From: Yeosuana aquiaggeris
GTDB lineage: Bacteria > Bacteroidota > Bacteroidia > Flavobacteriales > Flavobacteriaceae
Length of the DNA: 64,000 nucleotides
Assembly: GCF_044003965.1 (NCBI RefSeq)
Contig: NZ_JBAWKC010000001.1
Location: forward strand, 1 to 64,000
Direction: 5' to 3'
In this document: one piece after another, positions 24,689-33,691 of the stretch
Numbering within the stretch: position 1 is the first letter of the stretch
Layout of the letters: each line of letters begins with the position of its first letter
Position numbers and translations under genes: made by a program
Notes under the pieces: model-generated
The model's input: the letters and a program-made list of their open reading frames with translations, nothing else
Databases searched by the model: none
What the model was told of the DNA's origin: nothing

Positions 24689-25786
24689 ATGGAGTTCACG
24701 TTAGGCATAGAGGAAGAATATCAGGTCATTGATCCGGTAAGTAGAGAATTGATTTCGCACGACCAAAAAATCGTTGTGGAAGCCGGAAAACACTTAAATG
24801 AGCAGGTGAAAGCTGAGATGCATCAGGCTGTGGTAGAGGTAGGCACCAATATATGCCAAAACATTGCGGAAGCACGAGCTGAAATTATACATTTAAGAAA
24901 ATCCATTTCAGATATTGCTATAAATTTAGGATTCAGAATTGGTGCAGCAGGTACCCATCCTTTTTCTGCCTGGCAAAAACAGTTAATTACACCCAACCCT
25001 CGTTATGATGAAATTGTAAATGAACTCCAGGACACGGCACGTTCTAATTTAATTTTTGGGCTGCATGTGCATGTAGGTATTGCAGACAGGGCTTTGGCGC
25101 TTCATATTACGAATGCCATGCGTTATTTTTTACCACATTTGTATGCCTTATCGACAAATTCACCATTTTGGGAAGGTAGAAATACAGGTTTTAAATCCTT
25201 TCGTTCAAAGGTCTTCGATAAATTCCCTAGAACAGGAATTCCTGGTATTTTTGACAACTTAACTGATTATGAAAATTATGTTAATCTTTTAGTAAAAACA
25301 AATTGTATTGACAATCCTAAAAAAATATGGTGGGACATTCGGGTACATCCCTTTTTTCCAACATTGGAAGTCAGAATTTGTGACGTCCCATTAACCATTG
25401 ATGAAACCATAACTATTACCGCATTAATTCAAGCGCTTGTAGCTAAATTATACAAACTAAAAACACAAAACTTAAATTTTATTGTTTACCATCGTGCCTT
25501 AATTAACGAAAATAAATGGCGAGCCAGCCGTTATGGTATTGACGGCAAAATGATTGATTTTGGTAAAGAGTGTGAAGTCAGTACACGGGCATTAATGGAA
25601 GAACTCTTAGAGTTTATAGATGATGTTGTTGATGAATTGGGCTCTAGGAAAGAAGTTGAATATTTAAGAACCATTCTTAAAAACGGTACTGGAGCCGACA
25701 GACAATTGGCCGTTTATGAAAAAACAAAAGATTTAACTAAGGTGGTTGATTATATTATGGAACAAACCATTTTAGGAACCACCTAG
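24689..25786 (+). CDS. GCS2-type carboxylate-amine ligase (YbdK-like)
   Basis: The 365-aa protein starts MEFTLGIEEEYQVIDP, the signature of the glutamate-cysteine ligase 2 / YbdK family, in which the early glutamates bind ATP-Mg. Later family segments are HVHVGI, FWEGRNTGFKSFR, and WWDIRVHP with EVRICDVP. These enzymes form gamma-glutamyl or similar amide bonds. The gene is 12 bp downstream of the ATP-grasp gene and 7 bp upstream of the amidotransferase-like gene. The amino-acid partner cannot be read from sequence. Confidence 0.93.
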   Translation: MEFTLGIEEEYQVIDPVSRELISHDQKIVVEAGKHLNEQVKAEMHQAVVEVGTNICQNIAEARAEIIHLRKSISDIAINLGFRIGAAGTHPFSAWQKQLITPNPRYDEIVNELQDTARSNLIFGLHVHVGIADRALALHITNAMRYFLPHLYALSTNSPFWEGRNTGFKSFRSKVFDKFPRTGIPGIFDNLTDYENYVNLLVKTNCIDNPKKIWWDIRVHPFFPTLEVRICDVPLTIDETITITALIQALVAKLYKLKTQNLNFIVYHRALINENKWRASRYGIDGKMIDFGKECEVSTRALMEELLEFIDDVVDELGSRKEVEYLRTILKNGTGADRQLAVYEKTKDLTKVVDYIMEQTILGTT

Positions 25787-25793
25787 AAAAGAG

Positions 25794-26615
25794 ATGATGC
25801 TGAAACAGAAAACCAGAATGGCTATTTTGGATATGAACAATAACGAACCAAATCAAGGGTTGCGTTGTATTGTTGATATTGCCAAGTCATTTAATGAAGA
25901 CCTAGATTATACCGTTTTTAACGTACGGACCAAAGATGAATTGCCCGATTTATCATATGATATCTACATTTCAAGTGGAGGACCGGGCAGTCCTTTAGAC
26001 AAAGGCCCTTGGAGAGCATCCTATCTAAATTTGATTCAACTACTATGGGATTTTAACAAAAATTCTATTGAAGACAAAAAATTTGTATTCTTAATTTGCT
26101 ATTCCTTCCAAGTGGTTTGTGATTACTTTAAACTGGGTGAAATGAAACCACGAAAAAGTACATCCTTTGGCATTTTACCTGTTCATAAAACCAAAGCTGG
26201 TATGATAGATCCTCTATTAGAAGGTTTGGATGACCCGTTTTATGCCGTAGATTCTCGTGATTGGCAACTTATTCAACCTAGACTAAAAGTCTTTAAAGAG
26301 CATGGCGCCTCCATTTTGAGTCTGGAAAAAATAAGAACACATGTTGAATATGAAAGAGCTATTATGGCGGTTCGTTTTTCAAATGAATTTGTAGGCACCC
26401 AATTTCATCCAGAGGCAGATCCGGTTGGTATGTACACTCATTTTTCAGATGAAACCATCAAACAAAAAGTCATTAACAATTTTGGAGAAACCAAGTATAA
26501 TGATATGATGGATAAAATGGATGATCCCGATAAAATTATTAAAACCTACGCTCACATTTTACCAAGATTTATCAAGTCAGCCATTCAGCAAACAACTCAA
26601 CAATTAATATCATAA
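25794..26615 (+). CDS. Class I glutamine amidotransferase-like protein
   Basis: The 273-aa protein has the GATase fold: SSGGPGSP (oxyanion region), a cysteine in the nucleophile position (C102 in FLICYSFQ), and the His-Glu pair H205/E207 in GTQFHPEADP. The usual G-x-C-x-G elbow is altered to I-C-Y-S-F, so glutaminase activity is not certain. It could supply ammonia to one of the ligases, or hydrolyse a gamma-glutamyl product as the PuuD/GAT-type hydrolases do. It lies between the GCS2 and the second ATP-grasp-like gene, 7 bp from each. Two adjacent ATGs (25794, 25797) make the exact start uncertain by one codon. Confidence 0.85.
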   Translation: MMLKQKTRMAILDMNNNEPNQGLRCIVDIAKSFNEDLDYTVFNVRTKDELPDLSYDIYISSGGPGSPLDKGPWRASYLNLIQLLWDFNKNSIEDKKFVFLICYSFQVVCDYFKLGEMKPRKSTSFGILPVHKTKAGMIDPLLEGLDDPFYAVDSRDWQLIQPRLKVFKEHGASILSLEKIRTHVEYERAIMAVRFSNEFVGTQFHPEADPVGMYTHFSDETIKQKVINNFGETKYNDMMDKMDDPDKIIKTYAHILPRFIKSAIQQTTQQLIS

Positions 26616-26622
26616 GGACACT

Positions 26623-27819
26623 ATGATCCCTAAATATCGTAAAGCATTTAATTCGCAATTTAGTCAGGACACTTATGTTGCCTTAATGAATGATGTTGTA
26701 AAAAGTTTTGATTATACCCCTAAATTTAAAATTGCAGAAACGCCTGTTTTTATACCCGATTTATTAAAATCAAGATTGATTGAAGCTTGCAACGATATTA
26801 TGTCTGTCATCAATCAGCCCAATTTTAAATCTTTAACGGAAGGGGCTTTTTTTGATGACAAAATGAGGGTTCCAAATGAGGATGAGCATTCTAAATTCGT
26901 ACAATTTGATTTTGGCATTTGTCTGGATGATGAAGGCCATCCAACACCAAAACTTATAGAATTACAGGGATTTCCCTCCTTATATTTTTTTCAGGACTTT
27001 ATGGAAAAAATGTACAAAAAACATTACTCCATTCCTGAAGGGTTGAGCATTCATCCACTTGGGCAATCTTCTGAAGAATTTATAGAGTTGTTGCGTACGG
27101 AAATTGTTGGTGAAACAAATCCCAAACAAGTTATTTTATTAGAAATAGAACCAGATAAACAAGCTACAGCTATTGATTTTTATTGTACAGAAGCGATGCT
27201 TGGAATTAAAATATTGTGCATAAGCAAACTTATTAAAAGAGGAAAATCACTTTTTTATGTAGATGATAAAGGTGAGGAAATTCAGATTTTAAAAATCTAT
27301 AACCGCATTATTTTTGATGAGCTGAATCAGCGTGATGATTTGAAAAGTGAATTCAATTTTCAGGATGAAGTAGATGTGGAGTGGATAGGTCATCCGAACT
27401 GGTTTTTCAGAATCAGCAAGTATACCATGCCATTACTAAAAGGCAATTACGTACCAAAATCATATTACCTGAACCAATTAGAAACCATTCCTGAAGATTT
27501 AGAAAATTATGTTTTAAAACCTTTGTTTTCTTTTGCCGGTGCTGGTGTTGAAATTCATGTGACTAAAGCAATGATTGATGGTATTACAAATAAAGCCGAT
27601 TATTTACTGCAAGAAAAGGTAGCATATCACCCCATTATTGAAACATTGGATGAGCCTGCAAAGTGCGAAATCCGTATGATGTTACTCCATAATAAAAAAG
27701 ATAATACCACTCAGATTGTAAGTAACCTGATGCGTTTAAGCAAAGGAGAAATGATTGGTGTTAAATACAATAAGGATAAAACCTGGGTTGGCGGTAGTAC
27801 TGGTTTTTTTGAGATTTGA
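26623..27819 (+). CDS. ATP-grasp-like protein, 398 aa
   Basis: The C-terminal part has an ATP-grasp-like loop, VLKPLFSFAGAGVEIHVTK (about residues 301-319), then YLLQEKV and CEIRMMLL, but the usual final E/D-x-N metal motif is not obvious. The N-terminal part has KFVQFDFGICLDDEG and KLIELQGFPSLY. The arrangement resembles the circularly permuted ATP-grasp families used in peptide ligation. It is last in the operon and converges with the minus-strand ATP-grasp gene only 37 bp away, with no strong terminator between. Family assignment is moderate; function unknown. Confidence 0.75.
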   Translation: MIPKYRKAFNSQFSQDTYVALMNDVVKSFDYTPKFKIAETPVFIPDLLKSRLIEACNDIMSVINQPNFKSLTEGAFFDDKMRVPNEDEHSKFVQFDFGICLDDEGHPTPKLIELQGFPSLYFFQDFMEKMYKKHYSIPEGLSIHPLGQSSEEFIELLRTEIVGETNPKQVILLEIEPDKQATAIDFYCTEAMLGIKILCISKLIKRGKSLFYVDDKGEEIQILKIYNRIIFDELNQRDDLKSEFNFQDEVDVEWIGHPNWFFRISKYTMPLLKGNYVPKSYYLNQLETIPEDLENYVLKPLFSFAGAGVEIHVTKAMIDGITNKADYLLQEKVAYHPIIETLDEPAKCEIRMMLLHNKKDNTTQIVSNLMRLSKGEMIGVKYNKDKTWVGGSTGFFEI

Positions 27820-27856
27820 TCTTGTCTTTTTAAATCATAACTAATACATAAAAATA

Positions 27857-29056
27857 TTACTGTGTTTTATCAGGAGCCGGTAAACTGGCATGAAATTCAT
27901 TGGCAATACGTTTAGTGTATTGGTCAAGTAATTCCAAGACCCGTTCGCTGGAATCAGACACCACAATTATTCCAATATGCCATGCTTTGTTCATGCGCCA
28001 CACAATTTCCTTATCAGTAAAACTGGAAGAATCCGGATATTCAAAACGGCTCAAGGATACTACAATACCTGCATAGGTATTTTTAGTTTTTGGTAATTTG
28101 TATTGTTTTTGTTTTAAAGTATCAGATTCGATTTTAGCCCATTCGCTCCATAAGTTGATGCCTGAAGCAAAATCTACCATTTCAGCTAAATTGGCGCCAC
28201 CTACTCTTGAAGATGTTTCCAAAAAAAATAAATCACCCGTTGCTTTAGAAACAATAAATTCAGTATGTGAAGCTCCAAACTGCATCCCAAAAGCTTTCAT
28301 GACCTCTGCATTCATCTTGGTCAACCCTTTTTCAATAGGTGTTCCTATTTCACAAGTGGCAGACCTAAAAATGCCTCCACCATGAGCTACTTCAAAAGGG
28401 GTGTCTAAATATTTGCTGACTCGAGAGAATATAACCTTACCATCTAAATTTAAGCCATCCACATGATAGACATCACCCGGCGCAAATTTTTCAACTAAAT
28501 AATTATCTCTTTCATCACCTAAGTCATTTACAATCTGCCATAATTCATCTTTATTATGAATTTTTTTTATACCAGTGGCGGATGCTTCTAAACGTGGTTT
28601 TAATAACCACGGAGCACTTACAGAGTCTGCATATGCATTAATATCATCATTATGAAATAAAGAAGTGAATGCCGGAACATTAACACCTTCTGTTTTTGCT
28701 TTAATGCGCATCGCTAATTTATCACGAAAATAATGCGAAGTGGTTCTTCCCATTCCTGGCATTCTGAAATGTTCTCGTAATAAAGCTACTTTTTCCACAT
28801 CAAAATCATCCAATGCCATAAAACGGTCAAACTTTATTGTTCTGTATTTATAGGCTATCCCTTTAATAATATCTTTATCATTCCATGTTTCAATGTAAAA
28901 AATGTCATCAAGAGATTCATGAGGCCAGTTTTCATGTTCCAGCTTTTTCATAGTCAATAAATAAACATTGTTGCCTTCGGCTTTACAGCGTTTTAAAAAA
29001 TCGACCCCTTTATAAAAAGTAGAAATACACAAAAAATTTAATGACCTGTTTGACAT
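27857..29056 (-). CDS. ATP-grasp protein of the carbamoyl-phosphate-synthase-like group
   Basis: This 399-aa protein has a Rossmann-like N-terminal domain (about 1-100) and a full ATP-grasp domain: WLLKPRLEASATGIKKI (about 149-165), YLVEKFAPGDVYHVDGL, and the metal-binding end HTEFIV...LFFLETSSRVGGA. It is a likely carboxylate-amine ligase. It ends a three-gene minus-strand operon (hydrolase, M17 peptidase, this gene; spacings 2 and 3 bp) that converges on the plus-strand amidoligase operon. A C-terminal domain of about 80 residues follows the ATP-grasp. Substrate unknown. Confidence 0.88.
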   Translation of the reverse strand: MSNRSLNFLCISTFYKGVDFLKRCKAEGNNVYLLTMKKLEHENWPHESLDDIFYIETWNDKDIIKGIAYKYRTIKFDRFMALDDFDVEKVALLREHFRMPGMGRTTSHYFRDKLAMRIKAKTEGVNVPAFTSLFHNDDINAYADSVSAPWLLKPRLEASATGIKKIHNKDELWQIVNDLGDERDNYLVEKFAPGDVYHVDGLNLDGKVIFSRVSKYLDTPFEVAHGGGIFRSATCEIGTPIEKGLTKMNAEVMKAFGMQFGASHTEFIVSKATGDLFFLETSSRVGGANLAEMVDFASGINLWSEWAKIESDTLKQKQYKLPKTKNTYAGIVVSLSRFEYPDSSSFTDKEIVWRMNKAWHIGIIVVSDSSERVLELLDQYTKRIANEFHASLPAPDKTQ

Positions 29057-29059
29057 GAT

Positions 29060-30469
29060 TTATGAGCTTAAAGATTTTATATAATTGGTAATCAACTGTA
29101 CGCCATAGCCAGTAGCACTTTTCATCTTAGAATACGACGAATCACCAAAAGAAACGCCTGCAATATCAAGATGCATCCATTTTTCATGAGATTCTGTAAA
29201 GGCTTCTAAAAATTTAGCTGCAGTGATGGCACCAGCTATTGGTTTGCCACTAAAGTTACGTAGATCTGCTATATCTGAATGTAACTCGGCTTCAAAATCA
29301 GCAAATAAAGGTAATTGCCAAACACGTTCGTTTATTTCATAGCCAATCGCTGACATATTTTTAGCCATTTCTGAATTATTTGTAAACATTCCTGCCGCCG
29401 CATACCCTAAGGTCTGAACAACGCTTCCGGTTAAAGTGGCCAAATCAATCAATTGCTCTGGCTGAAATTGTTTATTAATATAACTCAATCCATCTGCTAA
29501 TACTAATCGTCCTTCGGCATCTGTATCAATAATTTCAATAGTTTTTCCTGAATACGAATTGATTACATCTCCAGGTCTATAACTGTTGCTATCAACCGCA
29601 TTTTCAGCTGATGCCACCACACCCACTATATTGATGTCGAGTTTTAATTTAGCTACCAACTCCATCACTCCAAGAACAACGGCTGCACCGCCCATATCAC
29701 TCTTCATGTAATGCAGATTTGTAGATGGTTTTATAGACAACCCTCCTGTATCAAAAGTAACGCCTTTACCTACTAAACCAATATCAATTTTTGCCCCTGG
29801 TTTTGACATGTATTCCATAACAATAACCACCGGTGGGTTGACACTACCCTGACCCACTGCAAGTACGGCATTAAACCCTTGTTTTTCTAATTGCTCCTTG
29901 TTGAAAACAGTACATTTAAAATTGGTTTGTTTTGCAGAATCTAGAGCCCAGTCACCCAAATACTCGGGTGTTTTTTGATTAGCAGGAGCGTCAATGAGCG
30001 CCTTAATTCTATTAATAGTTTCACCTGTATCCTTACTTTCTTTAAGCAGCAGTGAGATGTCTTTAGTTGTGGCAAATACAATACTTAATTCCTTGTTATC
30101 TTCTTTTTTTGATTTGAATTGTCCTATTTCATACGCTGCCATTTCAAAACCAATAGCGGCCTTTTTTACTTCATTAACGGACAAGTGTTCCACATATACT
30201 TGAATGGATTCTTTCCAATACTTTTTGTTATCAAAGCATAACTTTCTGAAAGCTTCTCCTATTTTCGCAACCTCTTTTTCTTCACCTAAACCCAAGGCAT
30301 AAATTCTATTGCCCTTTTTTCCAAAAAAAAGTTGACTGCTTGAAAATTCGCCTTCAAAATCTAGGTTTTCTATTGAAACCAATTCTTTTAAGTATTCTAA
30401 ATTTCCTTTTGAACAAGGAATAATTAAGTCCTTATCCTTATCAATATGTTGAATGTGTTTGTAAGTCAT
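29060..30469 (-). CDS. M17 leucyl aminopeptidase family protein
   Basis: M17 enzymes are two-metal hexameric aminopeptidases. All catalytic and metal residues are present with E. coli PepA spacing: K235, D240, K247, D258, D317, E319 and R321 (in GKGVTFDTGGLSIKP, KSDMGGAA and DTDAEGRLVLAD). 469 aa is slightly shorter than PepA, from a reduced N-terminal domain. In an operon with an alpha/beta hydrolase and an ATP-grasp, it may trim or recycle the peptide product rather than serve general proteolysis; this is inference. Confidence 0.93.
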   Translation of the reverse strand: MTYKHIQHIDKDKDLIIPCSKGNLEYLKELVSIENLDFEGEFSSSQLFFGKKGNRIYALGLGEEKEVAKIGEAFRKLCFDNKKYWKESIQVYVEHLSVNEVKKAAIGFEMAAYEIGQFKSKKEDNKELSIVFATTKDISLLLKESKDTGETINRIKALIDAPANQKTPEYLGDWALDSAKQTNFKCTVFNKEQLEKQGFNAVLAVGQGSVNPPVVIVMEYMSKPGAKIDIGLVGKGVTFDTGGLSIKPSTNLHYMKSDMGGAAVVLGVMELVAKLKLDINIVGVVASAENAVDSNSYRPGDVINSYSGKTIEIIDTDAEGRLVLADGLSYINKQFQPEQLIDLATLTGSVVQTLGYAAAGMFTNNSEMAKNMSAIGYEINERVWQLPLFADFEAELHSDIADLRNFSGKPIAGAITAAKFLEAFTESHEKWMHLDIAGVSFGDSSYSKMKSATGYGVQLITNYIKSLSS

Positions 30470-30471
30470 AT

Positions 30472-31275
30472 TTACTTATTAAAAAAAAGCCATTTTACTG
30501 CCTTAGGAAATTCTTCTCGCCAATGCACTTCAGAATGGTTTCCAAATTCATTCACCGAAAAGTGAAAATCAATATGATGGCCTTTTACCATTTTCTTTCT
30601 TATAATACCTTCAAATTTCTGTGCATTGGGTAAATGTTCCTTGCTTTCCTGTCCGCCAGAATACAAATAGATTTTTGACTCCTGCAAAGGTTTAAAAGAT
30701 TTTGTACTATTAAAAATCGTTTTTGAAATCCATAAACTAGGCGAAAATATCATCATTTTACCAAATACTCCCGGGTTAGATAAACCGGCATGCAGACTTA
30801 TTAAGCCTCCCATAGAACTACCCCCTATTCCGGTATGCTCAAAATCTGAAAGTGTTCTGTATTTCTTATTAATATACGGAATTAGTTTTTCAATCATAAA
30901 TTGAATGTAAAAATTACCTTTACCTTCTCCAAAACGTGGGTGATAATAGGGTAAATATTCAATAATACGTTCGTTTTCACCATGATCAATAGCGATTATA
31001 ATAATATCACTTAATCCTTCCTCAGCCAGCTTGGCCATTGATTTATCAATAGCCCAATCTCCGTAAGGAGCCATTGGGTTAAACAGATTTTGCCCATCTT
31101 GCAGATATAAAACAGGATATTGCTTATCTGTATGGTAGTAATCATATGGTAATAATGCCGAGATTTTTCTTGTGGCATTTAAATGTGGTATTTCGTATGC
31201 CTCCTCTATGACTTCAATAATTGGCGCGAACTCCGTCACTGTCATTTCATATATATTTTGCTGACGAAAATACAT
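30472..31275 (-). CDS. Alpha/beta hydrolase, enterochelin-esterase-like
   Basis: The protein has the esterase nucleophile elbow GIGGSSMGGLISL (serine about residue 155), LYLQDGQNLF near residue 60, and a C-terminal NEFGNHSEVHWREEFPKAVKW segment spread over the last 30 residues with the catalytic His. It resembles the putative esterase family (Esterase D / IroE-like) and has no signal peptide. The start at 31275 adds ten residues before a second ATG at 31245 that fits the family better; either is possible. It is first in the minus-strand operon of the amidoligase cluster, mirroring the hydrolase that heads the plus-strand operon. Confidence 0.85.
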   Translation of the reverse strand: MYFRQQNIYEMTVTEFAPIIEVIEEAYEIPHLNATRKISALLPYDYYHTDKQYPVLYLQDGQNLFNPMAPYGDWAIDKSMAKLAEEGLSDIIIIAIDHGENERIIEYLPYYHPRFGEGKGNFYIQFMIEKLIPYINKKYRTLSDFEHTGIGGSSMGGLISLHAGLSNPGVFGKMMIFSPSLWISKTIFNSTKSFKPLQESKIYLYSGGQESKEHLPNAQKFEGIIRKKMVKGHHIDFHFSVNEFGNHSEVHWREEFPKAVKWLFFNK

Positions 31276-31366
31276 TTTTATGACTGTATTTCCTTTATGA
31301 TTAATGACATTTTTTTACAACATTCCACTCGTTACAAAAATTAAGTTTAGTTTTTCAAAATAAGGC

Positions 31367-31374
31367 TATGTTTG
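31367..31374 (+). promoter_or_regulatory. Promoter -7 element TATGTTTG of small RNA element b
   Basis: TATGTTTG matches TAnnTTTG exactly. Transcription would start near 31380 and run through the conserved box (31421) to the terminator at 31542. No exact TTG is at -33 (TTT is present near the right place). Confidence 0.45.
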
Positions 31375-31416
31375 TTTTTAAAATTAAAATTTTTACTTAA
31401 CCATTAGTATAATGTG

Positions 31417-31542
31417 AAAACCTAACAAAAGTCATGTTTTAAAAAATAAAATAATTGTTATTTTGGTTTTGTAATAGGGTATAACCCAAACCCATATTAT
31501 GTGAGGAAAAAGGAATATATTTAGTATATATTCCTTTTTTTT
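31417..31542 (+). ncRNA. Candidate small RNA, element b
   Basis: It begins with the same 24-nt block as element a (box CCTAACAAAAGTCATGTTTT at 31421-31440). An AT-rich hairpin follows (AAAATAA/TTATTTT), then a perfect intrinsic terminator at 31508-31542 (GGAATATAT-TTAGT-ATATATTCC then T8). Length about 126 nt. The yicC gene downstream has its own exact -7 element (31634-31641), so the terminator is not needed as an attenuator and the element reads as an independent transcript. No ORF of note is inside. Confidence 0.65.
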
Positions 31543-31633
31543 ATTGATCTCTTCGTTTTTATTACTAAAAATCATAGCATTAAACTAAATCCAAAAGAAA
31601 ACAACAGGTGTTTTCAAAACCTTTGGTTTTAAT

Positions 31634-31641
31634 TACCTTTG
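31634..31641 (+). promoter_or_regulatory. yicC promoter, -7 element TACCTTTG
   Basis: TACCTTTG is an exact TAnnTTTG match 21 bp before the ATG at 31663. It overlaps an upstream in-frame ATG (31639), which therefore cannot be the start of translation. Confidence 0.55.
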
Positions 31642-31662
31642 TACAACTTTATATTTAAGCAT

Positions 31663-32520
31663 ATGATATATTCAATGACCGGTTACGGAAAATCTATATT
31701 GCAATTACCTACAAAAAAGATAAGTATTGAGCTAAAATCTTTAAACAGTAAAAGCCTTGATTTAAATGCCAGAATGCCCTCTATCTACAGAGAAAAGGAA
31801 CTTGACATAAGAAAACTTTTGGCTGATAAATTAGAACGTGGTAAAATAGATTTTTCTATTTATGTGGAAATGACTGCTGAAGACACTTCAACGCAAATAA
31901 ATGAGCCCGTTGTAAAGCAATACATAAATCAGCTAAAAAAAATAGTTGACGGCCAAGAGATAGAGCTTCTTAAAATGGCGGTGAGATTTCCTGACGCTTT
32001 AAATACCGTTCGTGAAGAAATTGACGAAACAGAATGGAAAGCTATTGAAGATGAAATTAACGCTGCAATTGAATTGATTAATAATTACCGATTGGACGAA
32101 GGCAAAGTGCTTGAGCTTGACTTTAAAAAGCGCGTGTCGATTATTGAAGATTTACTGGAACAGGTCATTACTATGGATCCAGATCGTATTGTTGGAGTTC
32201 GTGATCGCTTGATCAAAGGGGTTGAAGAATTAAAAGAAAAATATGATGAAAACCGCTTTGAACAAGAGTTGGTTTATTATATAGAAAAATTTGACATTAC
32301 TGAAGAAAAAGTGCGCTTAAAAAACCATTTGTCTTATTTTATTGAAGCTATTAATTCAAAAGATTCCAATGGGAAAAAACTTGGTTTTATTTGTCAGGAA
32401 ATGGGTAGAGAAATTAATACCATTGGCTCCAAAAGTAACTATGCTCCTATGCAGCAACTGGTTGTTCAAATGAAAGATGAGCTTGAAAAAATTAAGGAGC
32501 AACTTTTAAATGTTTTATAA
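31663..32520 (+). CDS. yicC: YicC/YloC family endoribonuclease
   Basis: YicC-family proteins are conserved metal-dependent endoribonucleases. I take the ATG at 31663 because it yields the classical start MIYSMTGYGKS and because the promoter -7 element overlaps the upstream ATG. The C-terminal signature is intact (GKKLGFICQEMGREINTIGSKS, spread near residues 240-262, then a K-E-Q-L-L-N-V-L-type end). About 285 aa, normal. The stop overlaps the gmk start by one base (TAATG), and nadD follows, so yicC-gmk-nadD form an operon, an arrangement common in Bacteroidota. Confidence 0.93.
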   Translation: MIYSMTGYGKSILQLPTKKISIELKSLNSKSLDLNARMPSIYREKELDIRKLLADKLERGKIDFSIYVEMTAEDTSTQINEPVVKQYINQLKKIVDGQEIELLKMAVRFPDALNTVREEIDETEWKAIEDEINAAIELINNYRLDEGKVLELDFKKRVSIIEDLLEQVITMDPDRIVGVRDRLIKGVEELKEKYDENRFEQELVYYIEKFDITEEKVRLKNHLSYFIEAINSKDSNGKKLGFICQEMGREINTIGSKSNYAPMQQLVVQMKDELEKIKEQLLNVL

Positions 32521-33092
32521 TGACTAAAGGAAAACTTATTGTGTTTTCGGCACCTTCAGGTTCAGGAAAGACAACTATTGTAAGGCATTTGTTGGGTATT
32601 GATTCTTTAAATTTGGAATTTTCAATTTCTGCCACTTCAAGAGAAAAACGCGGTGAAGAAGTACATGGAAAAGATTACTATTTTTTGTCTGCTCATGAAT
32701 TTAAAAACAAAATTAAGCATGACGAATTTCTGGAATGGGAAGAAGTGTATCGTGATAATTTTTATGGCACTTTAAAAGCTGAAGTAGAACGTATCTGGGC
32801 CAAAGGCAAACATGTTATTTTTGATATTGATGTTTCTGGTGGTTTACGCATCAAACGGAAGTTCCCAGAAGAAACATTAGCCGTTTTTGTAAAACCACCA
32901 AGTATTGATGAACTTAAAATAAGACTCAAGAAACGTAAAACGGAAAGCGAAGACAAAATTAATATGCGTATTGCCAAGGCTTCTGCTGAGTTGGCAACCG
33001 CTCCTTTATTTGATGTTATTATTGAAAACCATGATTTAGATAAAGCCCTTATAGAAGCTGAACATTTAGTAAAAAACTTTGTAAACTCCTGA
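32520..33092 (+). CDS. gmk: Guanylate kinase
   Basis: Gmk phosphorylates GMP to GDP. The P-loop SAPSGSGKTT is at about residues 10-19, followed by the GMP-binding segment SATSREKRGEEVHGKDYYF (about 39-57). 190 aa is the usual length. Translation is coupled to yicC (TAATG) and nadD starts 8 bp downstream. Confidence 0.96.
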   Translation: MTKGKLIVFSAPSGSGKTTIVRHLLGIDSLNLEFSISATSREKRGEEVHGKDYYFLSAHEFKNKIKHDEFLEWEEVYRDNFYGTLKAEVERIWAKGKHVIFDIDVSGGLRIKRKFPEETLAVFVKPPSIDELKIRLKKRKTESEDKINMRIAKASAELATAPLFDVIIENHDLDKALIEAEHLVKNFVNS

Positions 33093-33099
33093 TAGCATC

Positions 33100-33678
33100 A
33101 TGAAAGTGGGATTGTTTTTTGGCTCTTTTAACCCTATTCATATTGGACATTTGGTTATTGCCAACCATCTGGTTGAATATAGCGATTTAGACCAGGTTTG
33201 GTTTGTAGTAACGCCACACAATCCGTTCAAAAACAAAAACACTTTGTTAAATAACTACCAAAGATTAGAAATGGTGTATCGTGCCACAAAAGACTACAGC
33301 AAACTTAAACCAAGTGACATTGAGTTTAACTTAGCTCAACCAAATTACACGATTAATACACTGGTTCATTTACAGGAAAAATATCCACAACATGAGTTTG
33401 CTTTAATCATGGGCGAAGATAACTTAAAGAGTTTCCATAAGTGGAAAAACTATGAGCTCATTCTTGAAAATCATCATATTTATGTGTATCCTCGTGTTTC
33501 AGAACAAAAAGTTGAAACTCAATTTGATAATCATAAAAAAATACACCTTATAAATGCGCCCATAATGGAGTTGTCTTCAACCTTTATACGCAACGCCATA
33601 AAGAAAGGTAAAAATGTACAACCCATGTTACCACAGCACGTTTGGGAATATCTTGACGAGATGAATTTTTATAAATAG
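33100..33678 (+). CDS. nadD: Nicotinate-nucleotide adenylyltransferase
   Basis: NadD adenylates nicotinate mononucleotide in NAD synthesis. The nucleotidyltransferase motif GSFNPIHIGH is at residues 8-17, and the family C-terminal I-S-S-T-x-(I/L)-R motif appears as LSSTFIRNAI. 192 aa is normal. It is the last gene of the yicC-gmk-nadD operon. Confidence 0.95.
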   Translation: MKVGLFFGSFNPIHIGHLVIANHLVEYSDLDQVWFVVTPHNPFKNKNTLLNNYQRLEMVYRATKDYSKLKPSDIEFNLAQPNYTINTLVHLQEKYPQHEFALIMGEDNLKSFHKWKNYELILENHHIYVYPRVSEQKVETQFDNHKKIHLINAPIMELSSTFIRNAIKKGKNVQPMLPQHVWEYLDEMNFYK

Positions 33679-33691
33679 GTTGGTTTAATTT

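Noticed and set aside
31508..31542. Attenuator of the yicC operon
   Set aside because: yicC has its own exact -7 element downstream of this terminator, so an independent small transcript fits better.
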